From Petrolisthes cinctipes (taxonomy: Eukaryota > Arthropoda > Malacostraca > Decapoda > Porcellanidae), in the NCBI GenBank assembly GCA_033782935.1, contig JAWQEG010000369.1, forward strand, positions 1,307,501 through 1,371,500: a stretch of DNA of 64,000 nt, read 5' to 3'. Made by a program: the position numbers and the translations under genes. The notes below the pieces were generated by a model, which searched no databases, was not told the origin of the DNA, and worked only from the letters and a program-made list of their open reading frames with translations. Of the stretch, positions 62,300 through 64,000 are shown one piece after another (position 1 is the stretch's first letter; each line of letters opens with the position of its first letter).

Positions 62300-64000
62300 T
62301 CTAACACGGAGTAGGCATGTACAGATTGCTTCTGGGACCCCTAAATATCGAATTTTCGGGTGTTTTGGGACTGAATTTGAGATATCGACTTTTTGGCACC
62401 TAAAAGATCGATTTTTTGCATGTTTTTAGCCTATATTTTGAAAATATTCTAGCACTGAGTAGGCATGTACAGATTGCTTCTGGGACCACAAAATATTGAA
62501 TTTTCGGGTGTTTTGAGCCTGAATTTGAGATATAAACGGGTACAGAAGATACATGCACATATTGACTTTGGGCACCAAAAATATCGATTTTCAGCATGTT
62601 TTGGGCCTGAATTTTGAAAATACTCTAACACGGAGTAGGCATGTACAGATCGCTTCTGGGACCCCAAAATATCGAATTTTCGGGTGTTTAGGGCCAGAAT
62701 TTGAGATATTATCGGGTACAGAAGATGCATGCACATATCGACTTTTGGGCACCTAAAAGATCGATTTTCAGTATGTTTTTGGCCTGTATTTTGAAAATAC
62801 TCTAACACGGAGTAGGCATGTACAGATACCTTCTGGGACCTCTAAATATCGAATTTTCGGGTGTTTTGGGACTGAATTTGAGATATCGATTTTTTGGCAC
62901 CTAAAATGTCGATTTTTAGCATGTTTTTAGCCTATATTTTGAAAATATTCTAGCACTGAGTAGGCATGTACAGATTGCTTCTGGGACCCCAAAATATTGA
63001 ATTTTCGGGTGTTTTGAGCCTGAATTTGAGATATAAACGGGTACAGAAGATACATGCACATATTGACTTTGGGCACCAAAAATATCGATTTTCAGCATGT
63101 TTTGGGCCTGAATTTTGAAAATACTCTAACACGGAGTAGGCATGTACAGATCGCTTTTGGGACCCCAAAATATCGAATTTTCGGGTGTTTAGTGCCAGAA
63201 TTTGAGATATAAACGGGTACAGAAGATGCATGCACATATCGACTTTTGGGCACCTGAAAGATCGATTTTCAGTATGTTTTTGGCCTGTATTTTGAAAATA
63301 CTCTAACACGGAGTAGGCATGTACAGATACCTTCTGGGACCTCTAAATATCGATTTTTCGGGTGTTTCGGGACTGAATTTGAGATATCGATTTATTGGCA
63401 CCTAAAATGTCGATTTTTATCATGTTTTTAGCCTATATTTTGAAAATATTCTAACACTGAGTAGGCATGTACAGATTGCTTCTGGGACCCCAAAATATTG
63501 AATTTTCGGTTGTTTTGAGCCTGAATTTGAGATATAAACGGGTACAGAAGATGCATGCACATATCGACTTTTGTGCACCTAAAAGATCGATTTTCAGTAT
63601 GTTTTGAGCATGTATTTTGAAAATACTCTAACACGGAGTAGGCATGTACAGATCGCTTCTGGGACCCCTAAATATCGAATTTTCGGGTGTTTTGGGACTG
63701 AATTTGAGATATCGACTTTTTGGCACCTAAAAGATCGATTTTTAGCATGTTTTTAGCCTATATTTTGAAAATATTCTAGCACTGAGTAGGCATGTACAGA
63801 TTGCTTCTGGGACCCCAAAATATTGAATTTTCGGTTGTTTTGAGCCTGAATTTGAGATATAAACGGGTACTGAAGATGCATGCACATATCGACTTTTGTG
63901 CACCTAAAAGATCGATTTTCAGCATGTTTTGGGCCTGAATTTTGAAAATACTCTAACACGGAGTAGGCATGTACAGATCGCTTCTGGGACCCCAAAATAT
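62300..64000 (+). repeat. Right end of the window, satellite continuing
   Basis: B-alpha with GATTTTTTGCATG, then E, A (GATATTATCGGG), B-beta, E, A (TAGTGCCAG, CACCTGAAAG), B-beta with CGATTTATTGGC and TTTTTATCATG, then D-like and B-alpha monomers. The window stops about 40 bp into a monomer whose front is class A-like. Private changes are somewhat more frequent than at 51-57 kb. Only satellite is present. Confidence 0.78.

Larger units (their letters stand above)
1..64000. repeat. Satellite DNA array, whole window
   Basis: Every part of the window is made of variants of one repeat whose units begin GTACAGAT and end near GTAGGCAT. Successive starts in the first kilobase are 1, 178, 316, 492, 669, 847 and 995, giving units of 177, 138, 176, 177, 178 and 148 bp. 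I found no inverted monomer, no insertion of foreign sequence and no gap. Both ends of the window are inside the array. From family knowledge, long higher-order arrays with 150-180 bp monomers are typical of centromeric or pericentromeric heterochromatin, most often in plants. The centromeric role is inference; nothing in the DNA proves CENH3 binding. The species is not identifiable to me. Confidence 0.98.

Noticed and set aside
1..64000. CRISPR array or bacterial tandem protein repeat
   Set aside because: There are no short identical repeats with unique spacers; the whole 138-177 bp unit is conserved. No cas genes, ribosome binding sites or other prokaryotic features are present.
1..64000. 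Assignment to a named plant or animal satellite family
   Set aside because: I do not recognise the monomer. Monomer length alone fits many unrelated centromeric satellites. A search of repeat databases with the class consensuses would decide.
1..64000. Embedded transposable element, viral or retroelement remnant, tRNA or rRNA genes
   Set aside because: Reading through the window, every segment aligns to the monomer classes with only short indels. No stretch longer than a few bases is foreign.

Overview
The whole 64 kb window is one uninterrupted head-to-tail satellite DNA array. I find no gene, RNA gene, transposon, CRISPR array or unique sequence in it. The array starts at base 1 on a monomer boundary and is still running at base 64000, so both ends lie outside. 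All monomers read in the same direction. Dividing the length by the mean monomer gives roughly 385 monomers (an estimate, not a count). A hand count of the first monomer gives about 41% GC. Such an array points to a eukaryotic chromosome. Full monomers of 176-177 bp in long higher-order arrays are typical of centromeric or pericentromeric satellites, and this length is especially common in plants. I do not recognise the family and cannot name the species.

There are four levels of organisation. (1) The 177 bp monomer looks like an old duplication of an ~88 bp half-unit; both halves begin with a GCATG-Y-ACA-K-AT-Y-G motif and share a common body. (2) There are six monomer classes. A, C, D and E are full length (176-177 bp). 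B-alpha and B-beta are short: 148 bp after a 29 bp internal deletion, or 138 bp after a further 10 bp end deletion. (3) These are ordered into a hexameric higher-order repeat, B-alpha, E, A, B-beta, C, D, of 992 or ~1002 bp, which is two related trimers of ~491 and ~501 bp. Dimers and runs of three full monomers interrupt this order. (4) The hexamers have been copied in blocks of about 0.8-3.2 kb, mostly as recent two-copy tandem duplications, and older blocks recur 4-12 kb away.

Layout. 1-9.75 kb is the most irregular part, with many private changes. 9.76-11.57 kb holds an 815 bp pentamer duplication. 12.25-15.25 kb is a ~1.5 kb duplication. 16.2-18.2 kb is an older relative of the 1994/1818 bp duplication at 21.7-25.5 kb. 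26.96-28.95 kb is a 992 bp duplication. 28.67-32.0 kb is a 1671 bp duplication. 33.6-35.6 kb repeats 25.8-27.8 kb. 35.55-37.58 kb is a 1149 bp heptamer. 37.45-42.41 kb is a 2475 bp duplication. 42.44-45.57 kb repeats 35.69-38.8 kb. 44.6-48.2 kb is an 1808 bp duplication. 51.14-57.35 kb is a 3152 bp duplication. 60.24-62.22 kb is a 990 bp duplication. The remaining stretches are ordinary hexamer and trimer repeats.

The many open frames on the minus strand are by-products of a repeat whose commonest units (177 and 138 bp) are multiples of three. I do not annotate any of them as genes. The most interesting content is the evolutionary record: the nested repeat hierarchy, deletion endpoints with microhomology, class-specific CpG/TpG differences, and duplication junctions visible inside hybrid monomers.
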